DNA of 64,000 nucleotides from Bordetella sp. FB-8 (GTDB lineage: Bacteria > Pseudomonadota > Gammaproteobacteria > Burkholderiales > Burkholderiaceae_B). The position numbers were made by a program, and so were the translations under genes. Positions 29,582 through 39,000 of this stretch are shown here, in pieces (within the stretch, counting starts at the first letter, position 1; each line of letters begins with the position of its first letter). The DNA is taken from the NCBI RefSeq assembly GCF_000382185.1, contig NZ_KB907784.1, positions 558,001-622,000 of the forward strand. Direction: 5' to 3'. A model generated the notes under the pieces. The model worked only from the letters and a program-made list of their open reading frames with translations. It did not search any database and was not told where the DNA came from.

Positions 29582-30070
29582 ATGCCCCTCATGAACCTCA
29601 TGAAAATGCCCAATAAGTTCATCGCCAGCGTGATGAATCGGGTCTCGGCCCTCTGCCTGATCATCCTGTGCGCAATCGTGTTGTACGGCGTGATCATGCG
29701 TTATGTATTCGACCATAGCGCCGACTTCGTGGAACCCATTGCCCTGCTGATGGTCCTGGTCATCGCTTTCTTCGGCGCCGCGCTGCGCGTGCGCGACGGC
29801 GGCCACATCGGCCTTGACTCGCTGGTCGAACGCCTGCCGCCAAAAGGCAGGCTGGCCATGGAGGCCTTCCAGCAGCTATGCCTGATTGCCTTCGCGCTGG
29901 CGGCACTGTGCGGCTGCGTGCAAATGGCCCAGATCACCATGGGTGACACCATTCCCATCGTCGACCTGTCCGAGGGCATACGCTACCTCATCCCCGCTGT
30001 GGCATTCGCAAGCATCGTGCTGTTCTGCATCGAGCATCTGCTGGACATGCGTTTTCACAAACAGGACTGA
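29582..30070 (+). CDS. TRAP transporter small membrane subunit (DctQ family)
   Basis: The 162-residue protein has four predicted membrane segments (around residues 18-42, 50-70, 95-115 and 130-150) and the DctQ pattern 'VIMRYVFDHSADFVEPIALLMV'. DctQ and DctM together form the sodium-driven membrane part of TRAP transporters. Several ATG codons occur in the first ten residues; 29582 is the first of them, but 29591, 29600 or 29606 are also possible. DctM starts five bases after its stop. Confidence 0.88.
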   Translation: MPLMNLMKMPNKFIASVMNRVSALCLIILCAIVLYGVIMRYVFDHSADFVEPIALLMVLVIAFFGAALRVRDGGHIGLDSLVERLPPKGRLAMEAFQQLCLIAFALAALCGCVQMAQITMGDTIPIVDLSEGIRYLIPAVAFASIVLFCIEHLLDMRFHKQD

Positions 30071-30075
30071 ACCCC

Positions 30076-31428
30076 ATGGAACTGGCCCTACTCACCATCA
30101 GTTTTCTCGCCCTCCTTGCGTTTGGCGTTCCAGTCTCGTTCGCGCTGGGCCTGTCCTGCGTGCTGACCTATTTCTACGAAGGCCTCCCCCTTGCCACGGC
30201 GATGCAGTCCATGGTGTCCGGCGTCAACGCATTTTCCTTCCTCGCGGTGCCTTTCTTCATTCTTTCGGGCGAATTGATGCTGCACGGCGGCATCGCCGAC
30301 CGCATCCTGCGCTTTGCGCAGGACACCGTGGGCCACTTTCGCGGCGGCCTGGGCCTGGCCAACGCCGTGGCCTGCACGCTATTCGGCGGCGTGTCCGGCT
30401 CGCCCACGGCCGACACGTCGGCCATGGGCGGCGTGGTCATTCCGCTCATGAAGCGCGAGGGCTACAGCGCCGCCTATGCCGTCAACGTCACCACGCACTC
30501 GTCGCTGGCTGGCGCGCTGATGCCCACCTCGACCAACATGATCATCTACGCGCTCGCCGCGCAGGGCATCGCCGGCACCGTTCACGGTCATTCGGTCAAC
30601 GGCGTGTCCATCGGCGACCTGCTGTTCTCGGGCCTGATCCCGGTGCTCTGGGTCCTGGGTCTGGTGCTGATCGCCGCCTACTGGCAGGCCGTGAAATTCG
30701 GCTTTCCCAAGCGGCCCGACGGCACGACCGCGGTCACGCAATTCCCCGGCTGGCATGCCGTGGCGCGCTCGTTCGCCGGAGCACTGCCGGGGCTGTTTGT
30801 CATCCTCATCATCCTGGGCTGCGTAGCCAAGGGCGTCGCCACGGCCACCGAAGCGGCCGCCATCGCGGTGGGCTACTCGTTGCTCCTGACCACGATCGTC
30901 TACCGCAGCATGACGCTGGAAAAGCTGTTCACGGCGTTGGCCCGGGCGATCAAGACCACCGGCGTGGTGCTGCTGCTGATCGGCGTATCGAACATGCTGC
31001 GCTTTCAGATGGCGTACCTGGAGATTCCGGATGCCATCGAGCACATGCTGCGCAATGCCACAACCCTACCCTGGCTGATGCTGCTTTATATCAACATCAT
31101 CCAGGTGTTCCTGGGCACTTTCGTGGACATGGCGGCGCACATCCTGATCACCACGCCGCTCTTTCTGCCACTGGCCATGCACTACGGCGTGGGTCCGGTG
31201 CAATTCGGCATCATGATCCTGCTCAATTGCTCGCTCGGCCTGGTGCATCCGCCCATCGGCTCGGTGCAGTTCGTCGGCTGCGCGATCGGCGAAGTGTCGA
31301 TCGGCGAGACGACCAAGATAGCCTGGCCGTACTATCTGGCCATCTTCAGCGCGATCAACATCGTCACCTACTTCCCGTCTTTCTCCACCTGGCTGCCCAG
31401 CGTGATCGCCGGGCATCCGGTGTTCTAG
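30076..31428 (+). CDS. TRAP transporter large membrane subunit (DctM family)
   Basis: The 450-residue protein has about 12 membrane segments and typical DctM motifs: 'PVSFALGLSCVLTYFYEG', 'VPFFILSGELMLHGG', 'FGGVSGSPTADTSAMGGVVIP' and 'LVHPPIGSVQFVGCAIGEVS'. It is the ion-coupled carrier of the TRAP system whose receptor and small subunit precede it. It is the last gene of the LacI-controlled operon, followed by a hairpin at 31452-31490. Confidence 0.93.
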   Translation: MELALLTISFLALLAFGVPVSFALGLSCVLTYFYEGLPLATAMQSMVSGVNAFSFLAVPFFILSGELMLHGGIADRILRFAQDTVGHFRGGLGLANAVACTLFGGVSGSPTADTSAMGGVVIPLMKREGYSAAYAVNVTTHSSLAGALMPTSTNMIIYALAAQGIAGTVHGHSVNGVSIGDLLFSGLIPVLWVLGLVLIAAYWQAVKFGFPKRPDGTTAVTQFPGWHAVARSFAGALPGLFVILIILGCVAKGVATATEAAAIAVGYSLLLTTIVYRSMTLEKLFTALARAIKTTGVVLLLIGVSNMLRFQMAYLEIPDAIEHMLRNATTLPWLMLLYINIIQVFLGTFVDMAAHILITTPLFLPLAMHYGVGPVQFGIMILLNCSLGLVHPPIGSVQFVGCAIGEVSIGETTKIAWPYYLAIFSAINIVTYFPSFSTWLPSVIAGHPVF

Positions 31429-31451
31429 ACACACGGCGCCCGCTGGCCCGC

Positions 31452-31490
31452 GGCCCGCACATACGCCCAAAGGTGGCGTACATGCGGGCC
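31452..31490 (+). terminator. Hairpin after the uronate operon
   Basis: GGCCCGCACATACGCC and GGCGTACATGCGGGCC pair over 14 of 16 bases around a 7-base loop. It lies 24 bp after the dctM-like stop and ahead of the pntA promoter region. No U-run follows, so its termination strength is uncertain. Confidence 0.55.
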
Positions 31491-31538
31491 GTTGCGTTAT
31501 AAAGTTTCGAAAGACAATTACGCCCTACAGGAACTCGC

Positions 31539-33203
31539 ATGCCAACCAGCCCCACCCCACCCGCGCAGGGTAGTGACGCCCAGCGTAGTGACGCCCAGCG
31601 TGATGACGCCCAACGTGATGACGCCCAACGCATAGGCGTCCCGCGGGAAACCTTCCCCGGTGAAAAGCGCGTGGCCACGGTGCCCGACGTCGTCGATAAA
31701 CTCATTAAGCTGGGCTTCTCCGTTGCCGTCGAAGCGGGCGCGGGCGAGGCGGCCAATTTCGACGACGACGCCTATCGCGCCGCCGGGGCTGACATCGTGG
31801 CAGATGCCGCGACCCTGTGGGCCACGTCCGACATTGTCTTCAAGGCGCGCCCACCCAGCGCCGACGAGGTGGCCCAGATGCGCGAAGGCGGCATCCTGAT
31901 CGGCTTCGTCTGGCCCGCCCAGAATCCCGGCCTGATGCAGCAGCTAGCCGCGAGAAAGGCCACGGTGCTGGCCATCGACTGCCTGCCGCGCACCCTGAGC
32001 CGCGCGCAGAAGATGGACGCGCTGACCTCGATGGCCGGCGTCAGCGGCTACCGGGCCGTCATCGAGGCCGCCAACGCCTTCGGCCGCTACTTCAGCGGCC
32101 AGATCACGGCGGCCGGCAAAGTGCCGCCCGCCAAGGTGTTTATCGCCGGCGCGGGCGTGGCGGGCCTGGCGGCCATCGGCACCGCCGCCAGCCTGGGGGC
32201 CATCGTGCGCGCCAACGATACGCGCTCCGAAGTCGCCGATCAGGTCAAATCCCTGGGCGGCGAGTTCGTCAAGGTCGACTACGAAGAAGAAGGCTCGGGC
32301 GGCGGCGGCTACGCCAAGGTCATGAGCGAGGGCTTCCAAGCCGCGCAGCGCGCCATGTATGCGCAGCAGGCCAAGGATGCCGACATCATCATCACTACCG
32401 CGCTGATTCCCGGCAAGCCCGCGCCCAAGCTCATCAGCGCCGATATGGTGCAGTCCATGAAGCCGGGCAGCGTGATCGTGGACATGGCCGGCGAACAAGG
32501 CGGCAACTGCGAACTGACCGTGCCGGGCGAGGCGGTGGTGCGCCACGGCGTGACCATCATCGGCTATACCGACCTGGCCTCGCGCCTGGCCAGGCAATCT
32601 TCCACGCTGTACGCCACCAATCTTCTGCGCCTTGCGCAGGAGCTGTGCAAAGCCAAGGACGGGGTGGCCGTCGTGAATATGGAAGACGAAGCCCTACGCG
32701 GCCTGACAGTCATCAAGGACGGCGCCGTCACCTGGCCCGCACCGCCGCTCAAGCCCGCTGCGGTGCCGGCGCCCAAACCCGCCGCCGCCGTGGCGGAAAA
32801 AAAGAGCGGCCACGGCCATGGCAGCGGCGCGCCGCTGCCGGCCAGGACGATGGCAATCCTGTTCGCCGTCGCCGCGGTCGCCTTCTGGTTCATCGGCGCC
32901 TATGCGCCCGCGGCATTCCTGGGACACTTCACGGTGTTCGTGCTGGCCTGCTTCATCGGCTACATGGTCGTGTGGAACGTCACGCCCGCCCTGCACACGC
33001 CGCTGATGAGCGTCACCAACGCTATCTCCAGCATCATCGCCATCGGAGCCCTGGTACAAATCGCGCCGCCCGAAGTCGCCGCCGCGGGCAGGCCGGACGA
33101 TCTGATCCGCTGGCTGGCCGTCGCCGCCATCGTGCTCACCGGCGTCAACATGTTCGGCGGTTTCGCCGTCACGCGCCGCATGCTGGCCATGTTCCGCAAA
33201 TAA
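31539..33203 (+). CDS. pntA: NAD(P) transhydrogenase subunit alpha with repeat-bearing N-terminal extension
   Basis: PntA contains the NAD(H)-binding domain I and the first membrane helices of the proton-pumping transhydrogenase. The 554-residue protein matches E. coli PntA from about residue 31 ('RIGVPRETFPGEKRVATVPD') and has 'VFIAGAGVAGLAAIGTAASLG' for NAD binding and four C-terminal helices. The first 30 residues are an unusual extension holding four tandem five-residue units (SDAQR, SDAQR, DDAQR, DDAQR). The extension is assigned because no better start codon follows it before the conserved domain. pntB follows 21 bp downstream. Confidence 0.93.
   Translation: MPTSPTPPAQGSDAQRSDAQRDDAQRDDAQRIGVPRETFPGEKRVATVPDVVDKLIKLGFSVAVEAGAGEAANFDDDAYRAAGADIVADAATLWATSDIVFKARPPSADEVAQMREGGILIGFVWPAQNPGLMQQLAARKATVLAIDCLPRTLSRAQKMDALTSMAGVSGYRAVIEAANAFGRYFSGQITAAGKVPPAKVFIAGAGVAGLAAIGTAASLGAIVRANDTRSEVADQVKSLGGEFVKVDYEEEGSGGGGYAKVMSEGFQAAQRAMYAQQAKDADIIITTALIPGKPAPKLISADMVQSMKPGSVIVDMAGEQGGNCELTVPGEAVVRHGVTIIGYTDLASRLARQSSTLYATNLLRLAQELCKAKDGVAVVNMEDEALRGLTVIKDGAVTWPAPPLKPAAVPAPKPAAAVAEKKSGHGHGSGAPLPARTMAILFAVAAVAFWFIGAYAPAAFLGHFTVFVLACFIGYMVVWNVTPALHTPLMSVTNAISSIIAIGALVQIAPPEVAAAGRPDDLIRWLAVAAIVLTGVNMFGGFAVTRRMLAMFRK
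31572..31631 (+). repeat. Four tandem 15-bp repeats inside the pntA start
   Basis: Four consecutive 15-bp units (AGTGACGCCCAGCGT twice, GATGACGCCCAACGT, GATGACGCCCAACGC) encode the (S/D)DAQR repeats of PntA residues 12-31. The first two units are identical, which indicates recent duplication. Gain or loss of a unit keeps the frame. Confidence 0.92.
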
Positions 33204-33224
33204 GAAGAAAGGGAAACCAAGATC

Positions 33225-34637
33225 ATGTCCCAAAGTCTCGCCACGGTGGCCTATCTCGGCGCCGCCATACTTTTCATCCTGAGCCTGGGAGGCCTGTCCA
33301 ACCCGGAAACCTCGCGCCGGGGCAATCTGCTTGGCATGGTCGGCATGGCGCTGGCCGTGCTGGCCACGCTCTTGGGTCCGCGCGTGGGCGCTGGCGGCAT
33401 CGCCTGGATCGTCGCGGCCCTGGCGGTCGGTGGCGGGATCGGCCTGTATGCGGCCAAGGTCGTGAAGATGACCCAAATGCCCGAACTGGTCGCGCTCATG
33501 CACAGCCTCGTAGGCCTGGCAGCTTGCCTGGTGGGTTTTGCCAGCTATGTGGATACGTCGGTTCAGTTCCAGGGCGCGGAACAAACCATTCATCTGGTGG
33601 AAATCTACGTCGGCATCCTGATCGGCGCGGTCACCTTCTCGGGTTCGCTGATCGCCTTTGGCAAACTCAGCGGCAAGATCGGCGGCAAGCCTTTGCTGCT
33701 GCCCGCGCGGCACTGGCTCAATCTGGCCGCGCTCCTGATGGTCATCTGGTTCGGCAGCCGGTTTCTGCATGCGCACGGCGCCAGCGCCGGGATGACGGCG
33801 CTCATCGTCATGACCGCGATCGCGCTGCTGTTCGGCGTACACATGGTCATGGCGATCGGCGGGGCCGACATGCCCGTTGTGATATCTATGCTCAATAGCT
33901 ACTCGGGCTGGGCGGCGGCGGCCACGGGCTTTATGCTGAACAACGACCTGCTGATCGTCACCGGCGCCCTGGTCGGCTCCTCGGGCGCCATCCTGTCATA
34001 CATCATGTGCAACGCGATGAACCGCAACTTCGTCAGCGTGATCGCGGGCGGCTTCGGCTCCGGCGGCGGCGCGGCCAAGAAAGGCGACGCAACCTTGCAA
34101 CCCCAGGGCGAAGTGACCCCCATCGACGCTGTTGAAACGGCCCAGCTGCTGCGCGAGGCCAGGAATGTGATCGTCGTGCCGGGCTACGGCATGGCGGTGG
34201 CGCAGGCCCAGCATACGGTGTTCGAGATCACACGGACCTTGCGCGAAAAAGGCGTGAATGTGCGCTTTGCCATCCACCCGGTGGCGGGCCGCATGCCCGG
34301 CCACATGAACGTGTTGCTGGCCGAGGCCAAAGTACCCTACGACATCGTGATGGAAATGGACGAGATCAACGCCGACTTTCCCGATACGGACGTCGCGATG
34401 GTGATCGGCGCCAACGACATCGTCAATCCCAGCGCGGCCGACGACCCCGCCAGCCCCATCGCCGGCATGCCGGTACTGGAGGTCTGGAAGGCCAAAACTT
34501 CGATCGTAATGAAGCGTTCCATGGCCTCGGGGTACGCCGGCGTGGACAATCCGCTTTTCTACAAGGACAACAACCGCATGCTGTTCGGCGACGCCAAGAA
34601 GATGCTCGACGAGGTACTGGCCGCGCTCAAAGACTGA
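33225..34637 (+). CDS. pntB: NAD(P) transhydrogenase subunit beta
   Basis: PntB has the remaining membrane helices (about residues 1-260) and the NADP(H)-binding domain III ('[16 protein letters not shown]', '[21 protein letters not shown]', '[13 protein letters not shown]', '[21 protein letters not shown]'). The 470-residue length is normal for the family. With PntA it forms the enzyme that makes NADPH from NADH using the proton gradient. Its last 75 or so bases reappear in decayed form at 59358-59438, marking the far end of the adjacent island. Confidence 0.95.
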   Translation: MSQSLATVAYLGAAILFILSLGGLSNPETSRRGNLLGMVGMALAVLATLLGPRVGAGGIAWIVAALAVGGGIGLYAAKVVKMTQMPELVALMHSLVGLAACLVGFASYVDTSVQFQGAEQTIHLVEIYVGILIGAVTFSGSLIAFGKLSGKIGGKPLLLPARHWLNLAALLMVIWFGSRFLHAHGASAGMTALIVMTAIALLFGVHMVMAIGGADMPVVISMLNSYSGWAAAATGFMLNNDLLIVTGALVGSSGAILSYIMCNAMNRNFVSVIAGGFGSGGGAAKKGDATLQPQGEVTPIDAVETAQLLREARNVIVVPGYGMAVAQAQHTVFEITRTLREKGVNVRFAIHPVAGRMPGHMNVLLAEAKVPYDIVMEMDEINADFPDTDVAMVIGANDIVNPSAADDPASPIAGMPVLEVWKAKTSIVMKRSMASGYAGVDNPLFYKDNNRMLFGDAKKMLDEVLAALKD

Positions 34638-34678
34638 ATTGTTGCGGCGTGACCATTGGCGGCGGCCCGGCCCGCCTG

Positions 34679-35992
34679 TCAGGCGGACTCATTGTTCTCG
34701 GCTCGCCGGCCGTACCATTTCATCAGCGGCCGCATGGAAATGCCGTGCACGAAAATGGACGCCGAAACGACCACCAGTGTCAAGGTGATCAGTTGTCCGG
34801 CCAACGGCTCCTCTACGCCATGCCGCAACGCAAACATCAAATAAAAGACAGAGCCGATTCCACGTATTCCGAACCATGACGCCATGACCCTGGCGTGTCC
34901 CGCCCCGGCCACGCCAAGCGTTCCGAGAACGACCGAGACAGGGCGCACGAGCAGCAATATCACCGGAACGAACCACCAGAGCGCCCGCCATGCCAGGGCA
35001 TGAGGAAGCAAGGCCCCAACGAGCAGCACCATCGTCAATTCGGCGAGGCGTTCGAGTTGGGCATTGAATTCCCGCACCGCGCTTTTCATGATGGCGCTGG
35101 CGTGATGCGAGTGGGTCGCCATTACCCCATACGTATGACCTTGCGCATCGTCGGCGGCCCCAAGCGAGACCGTACCCACTTGCGGCATTTCCTCTATTCG
35201 CTGAAAAGCCAGTCCCGCGGCAAAGACGGCCAGAAACCCGGAAGCATGGCACTGCTGCGCAAGACCGTAGGCAACGGCAATCACGCCTAGCGACAGAAAC
35301 TCGTCCTGGCCCACGGCCTGGAAATGCCGCGTGCGCAGATAGACAATCAGCCGGCCGGTCAGGAAACCCACTATCACGCCGACCAATATGCCGCCGACAC
35401 TGGACCATATCAGATCGAACAGCAACCAACGCCAGACGCTGAAAGCCACGGCATTGGGCGCCAGCAAAGCCAAGCCTAGCACCACGAATGGAAACGCGGT
35501 GCTGTCGTTCAGCGCACCTTCGCCTGCGAGACTGAACCTCAGGCGATCGGGGTGGACGCCGCGATCGGTCTTCATGCCGGAGGCCAGCACGGGATCCGTG
35601 GGCGCCAGAATGCCGCCCAAGAGTATCGCAGCCCCCGGAGACAAACCCAATCCCCAAATGCCGATCACCGCAATCAACCCAACGGTGATCGCCATCGAGA
35701 GATAGGCCAGACGCAATGGAACGATCCACCTGCGGTCCAGGATCGGAACACCCATGCGCAATCCCACGGAGAACAAGGAAATCAGCAAGGCCATTTCCGC
35801 AATCCGGCCGATCACTTCGGCATGAAGCACCGGATCGGGAACAACCGGCATCAACCCTCCGATTCTTACTAAATAGCCGATGCCCAAGTAAATCGTCGCG
35901 CTGCTCAGCAGCATGCGCTCGAGTGTTGCGCCCAACACCACCATGGTGATGAGCAGCAAGCCGAACAACAAATACCAAAACGAATCCAGCAT
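34679..35992 (-). CDS. Cation/proton antiporter, CPA1/NhaP-like
   Basis: The 437-residue membrane protein has about 12 hydrophobic segments and CPA1 features: 'LGGILAPTDPVLAS' (the TDP motif), 'EGALNDSTAFPFVV' (the conserved ND ion-binding pair) and 'SWFGIRGIGSVFYLMFAL' near the end. Such antiporters exchange Na+ or K+ for protons. It starts 10 bp after the stop of the cyclic glucan synthase gene and is probably the last gene of the slipin / synthase / antiporter operon. Both products would serve osmotic or ionic stress, which fits the grouping. Confidence 0.88.
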   Translation of the reverse strand: MLDSFWYLLFGLLLITMVVLGATLERMLLSSATIYLGIGYLVRIGGLMPVVPDPVLHAEVIGRIAEMALLISLFSVGLRMGVPILDRRWIVPLRLAYLSMAITVGLIAVIGIWGLGLSPGAAILLGGILAPTDPVLASGMKTDRGVHPDRLRFSLAGEGALNDSTAFPFVVLGLALLAPNAVAFSVWRWLLFDLIWSSVGGILVGVIVGFLTGRLIVYLRTRHFQAVGQDEFLSLGVIAVAYGLAQQCHASGFLAVFAAGLAFQRIEEMPQVGTVSLGAADDAQGHTYGVMATHSHHASAIMKSAVREFNAQLERLAELTMVLLVGALLPHALAWRALWWFVPVILLLVRPVSVVLGTLGVAGAGHARVMASWFGIRGIGSVFYLMFALRHGVEEPLAGQLITLTLVVVSASIFVHGISMRPLMKWYGRRAENNESA

Positions 35993-36002
35993 GCCTTTTG
36001 CT

Positions 36003-39000
36003 CTAGGGCCTGCCCAGCGTCACCGTCACCCGATGGCGCGCCGCGTCGTCCACCAAGGGCACTGCTGTCTTGCCGGATTCGAATTCGATACCGTCCATGA
36101 CGATACGGCTTACGCCGCGATTGACGCCTTGCGGATTTTCCACCGTGATCTCGTACCGGGCCGCGCCATGACGCAACACCGCGGTAAAACCCGGCCATAT
36201 CCTGGGTATGCACGGATCAATGGAGAGTTGCGCGCCGCGCTTGCGCAAGCCAAGCAGCCCTTCGATGCCGGCGCGGTACATCCATCCCGCCGAGCCGGTA
36301 TACCAGGTCCACCCGCCGCGCCCCGCATGGGGATCGACCGAGTAGACGTCGGCCGCCATGACATACGGCTCGACCTTGTAGCGGTTCATCCCGCTACGCG
36401 TGAAGCTGCGATTGATGGGATTGAGCAGCGAAAACAGATGGGCTGCGCGATCGCCGTCGCCCATCTTGGCGAATGCCAGCATAGACCAGACCGCGGCATG
36501 CGTATATTGACCGCCGTTTTCCCGGATGCCCGGCGGATAGCCCTTGATATAGCCGGGATCTGCCTGCCCATGATCGAACGGCGGGTCAAACAGCAGGGCA
36601 AGACCCTCGTCGCGACGGATCAGCCGATCGTCCAGCGCCGCCATCGCGCATTCTGCCCGCGACGCATCGGCCGCGCCTGACAAAACGCTCCAGGACTGGG
36701 CAATGGCATCGATCGCGCATTCGTCGTTGGCGGCCGATCCGAGCGGCGTGCCATCGTCGTAATAGCCGCGCCGATACCACTGGCCGTCCCACCCCGCGCT
36801 TTCCAGCGCCTCTCGCAAGGCTTCGACGCGCAGCAGCCAGCGGTCAGCCCGCTCACTGTCTGCGCGCGACCGCGCCAAGGGTTCAAAGGCCAAGAGCGTG
36901 GCATAGAGGAACCAGCCTAGCCACACACTTTCGCCGCGCCCCGCCGCGCCGACCCGGTTCATGCCGTCGTTCCAGTCGCCGGTACCCATCAGCGGCAAGC
37001 CATGCGCACCGAACAGACCAAGGCTTTGATCGAGCGCGCGCGCGCAATGCTCAAAAAGCGGCACACTGGTCTGCGACACGCGCGGCGTGAAATAGGCGTC
37101 GTGCTCGCCCGCGGCCAAGGGCGGCCCCTCGATAAACGGCACCATCACGTCGAGAATCGCGTTATCGCCCGTTACTTCGATGTACTGGGCCGCAGTGTAG
37201 GCCAACCATGCCCTATCGTCCGAAATATGTGTGCGCACGCCGGCACCGTCGTCGGGCAACCACCAATGCTGCACGTCGCCCTCCTGGAACTGCCTGGCCG
37301 CTGCGCGCAGAAGATGCTCACGGGTCAGTTCGGGACGCGCCACGGCGAGCGCCATGCCATCCTGCAGCTGATCGCGAAAGCCATAAGCGCCGCTGGCCTG
37401 ATAAAAGCCCGCGCGCGCCCAGATGCGGCTGGCCAGCGTCTGATACAGCAGCCAGCGGTTCAGCAGCACATCCATCGTCCGGTCGGGCGTTGCCACCTGA
37501 ACGGTTTCGAGTGTTTCGTCCCAGAATGCGGTCACCTCGGCAAGTACGGCATCCAGATCGGCTTCGCGGTAGCGGACGATCAGCTGCCGGGCCGCTTCCG
37601 GCGCTTGAGCCTCGCCCAGCAGAAATACGATTTCTGCCGCCCCGCCGGGCGCCAGCTCAATCTCGGTTTGCAACGCAGCGCAAGGGTCCAGCCCCGCGCC
37701 GACTCGGCCCGACAGCGGCACGGACCCCAGCCCGGCCGGATTGGCCAGACTGCCGTTGCGGCCGATGAATTCGCGCCTGTCGGCGCTCCATGCGCTCTGC
37801 CGGCCAGCCAGATCGGCAAAAGCCACCCGGCCGCGGTAGACCCCGGCCCGGGCATTGCTGGCAAACATCGCTCCCGTTTGCGCGTCGATCTCGCTGACTG
37901 TGTGCGGTGCGGCAATACTGCGCGACGCGCCCAGCGCCCATTCGGCATAAGCCGTCACCGAGAGCCGGCGAGTCCGGCTCGACAGATTGCGCAGCACCAA
38001 GCGGGAAATCTTGACAGGGTCCTCTCGCGGCACAAATTGCAGAAGCTCCAGCGCGACCTCCTCGGCTGTATGCGTAAACCGGCTGTAGCCCTGGCCATGA
38101 CGCGCGACATAGGATGCCGCGCCCTGGGGGTTGCGGCGCATGGGATTGGCCTGAGGCCCCCAAAGCACCCCGGTTTCGTCGTCGCGAACGTAGAACACTT
38201 CCGCGGGAGGATCGACGACGGCATCGCTGGACCAAGGCGTCAGCGGGTGATCGCGGCTGTTCGACGCCCAGGTATAGCCGCTCCCCTCGGCCGAGACCAG
38301 AAAGCCGCAAGATGGGTTGGCGACAATGTTGACCCACGGCATCGGCGTGCATTGTCCCGAAGCGAGAACCGTCACGTATTCTCTGCCTCCGTTGGCAAAA
38401 CCGCCAAGACCGTTAAAGCACTCCAGCGCGGCAGCCGGCGCCAGACCTGCCGCAAGCACCGGCCTGGGCGGGTAAGCCTGCGCAGACGGGGAAACAAGGC
38501 GAAGCGGTGTAGCAGGCCGAAAATTGGTTAAGCGCCTTAGCTGCTCCAGCAGACGGCCATTGCGCGCCGCCAGCACCGCACGCGCGGCCACGGGAAAAAG
38601 CGCAAGTGACGCGTCCGACATGAGGTCCGCGCGCAGCACGAAAATATCGCCGTGCACAGCGCCGATAGGCGCAGGCTGCACTTGCCGGGAGCGCACCAGC
38701 GTTTCGAGGGCCGCCTGCAACTCCTGCGCATACGACATCACACGCTCGTTGATGATGACCAGATCGACCGCGAACCGCTTCATGCGCCAGTATTCATGGG
38801 CATGCACCAATTGGCGCACCAGCGCCATGTGCTCGACGTCATCGATTCGCACCAGCAGAATCGGCAGATCGCCGGACACGCCATGCGCCCAAAGCGGCGC
38901 GGCGCCAATGCCGCCCGCGGCCTGCACGGCTGCCGTGCCGCGCAGCAATGCGGCCGAAGCCGGCCGCAGCGACGCATCGTTGTACAGTAGGTGGCCAGCC

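Noticed and set aside
29886..31502. Plus-strand frame of 538 codons overlapping the DctM gene
   Set aside because: Out-of-frame reading of DctQ/DctM, Arg/His/Pro-rich, no domain.
31817..33898. Plus-strand frame of 693 codons across pntA and pntB
   Set aside because: Out-of-frame reading of two conserved genes; Arg-rich and repetitive.
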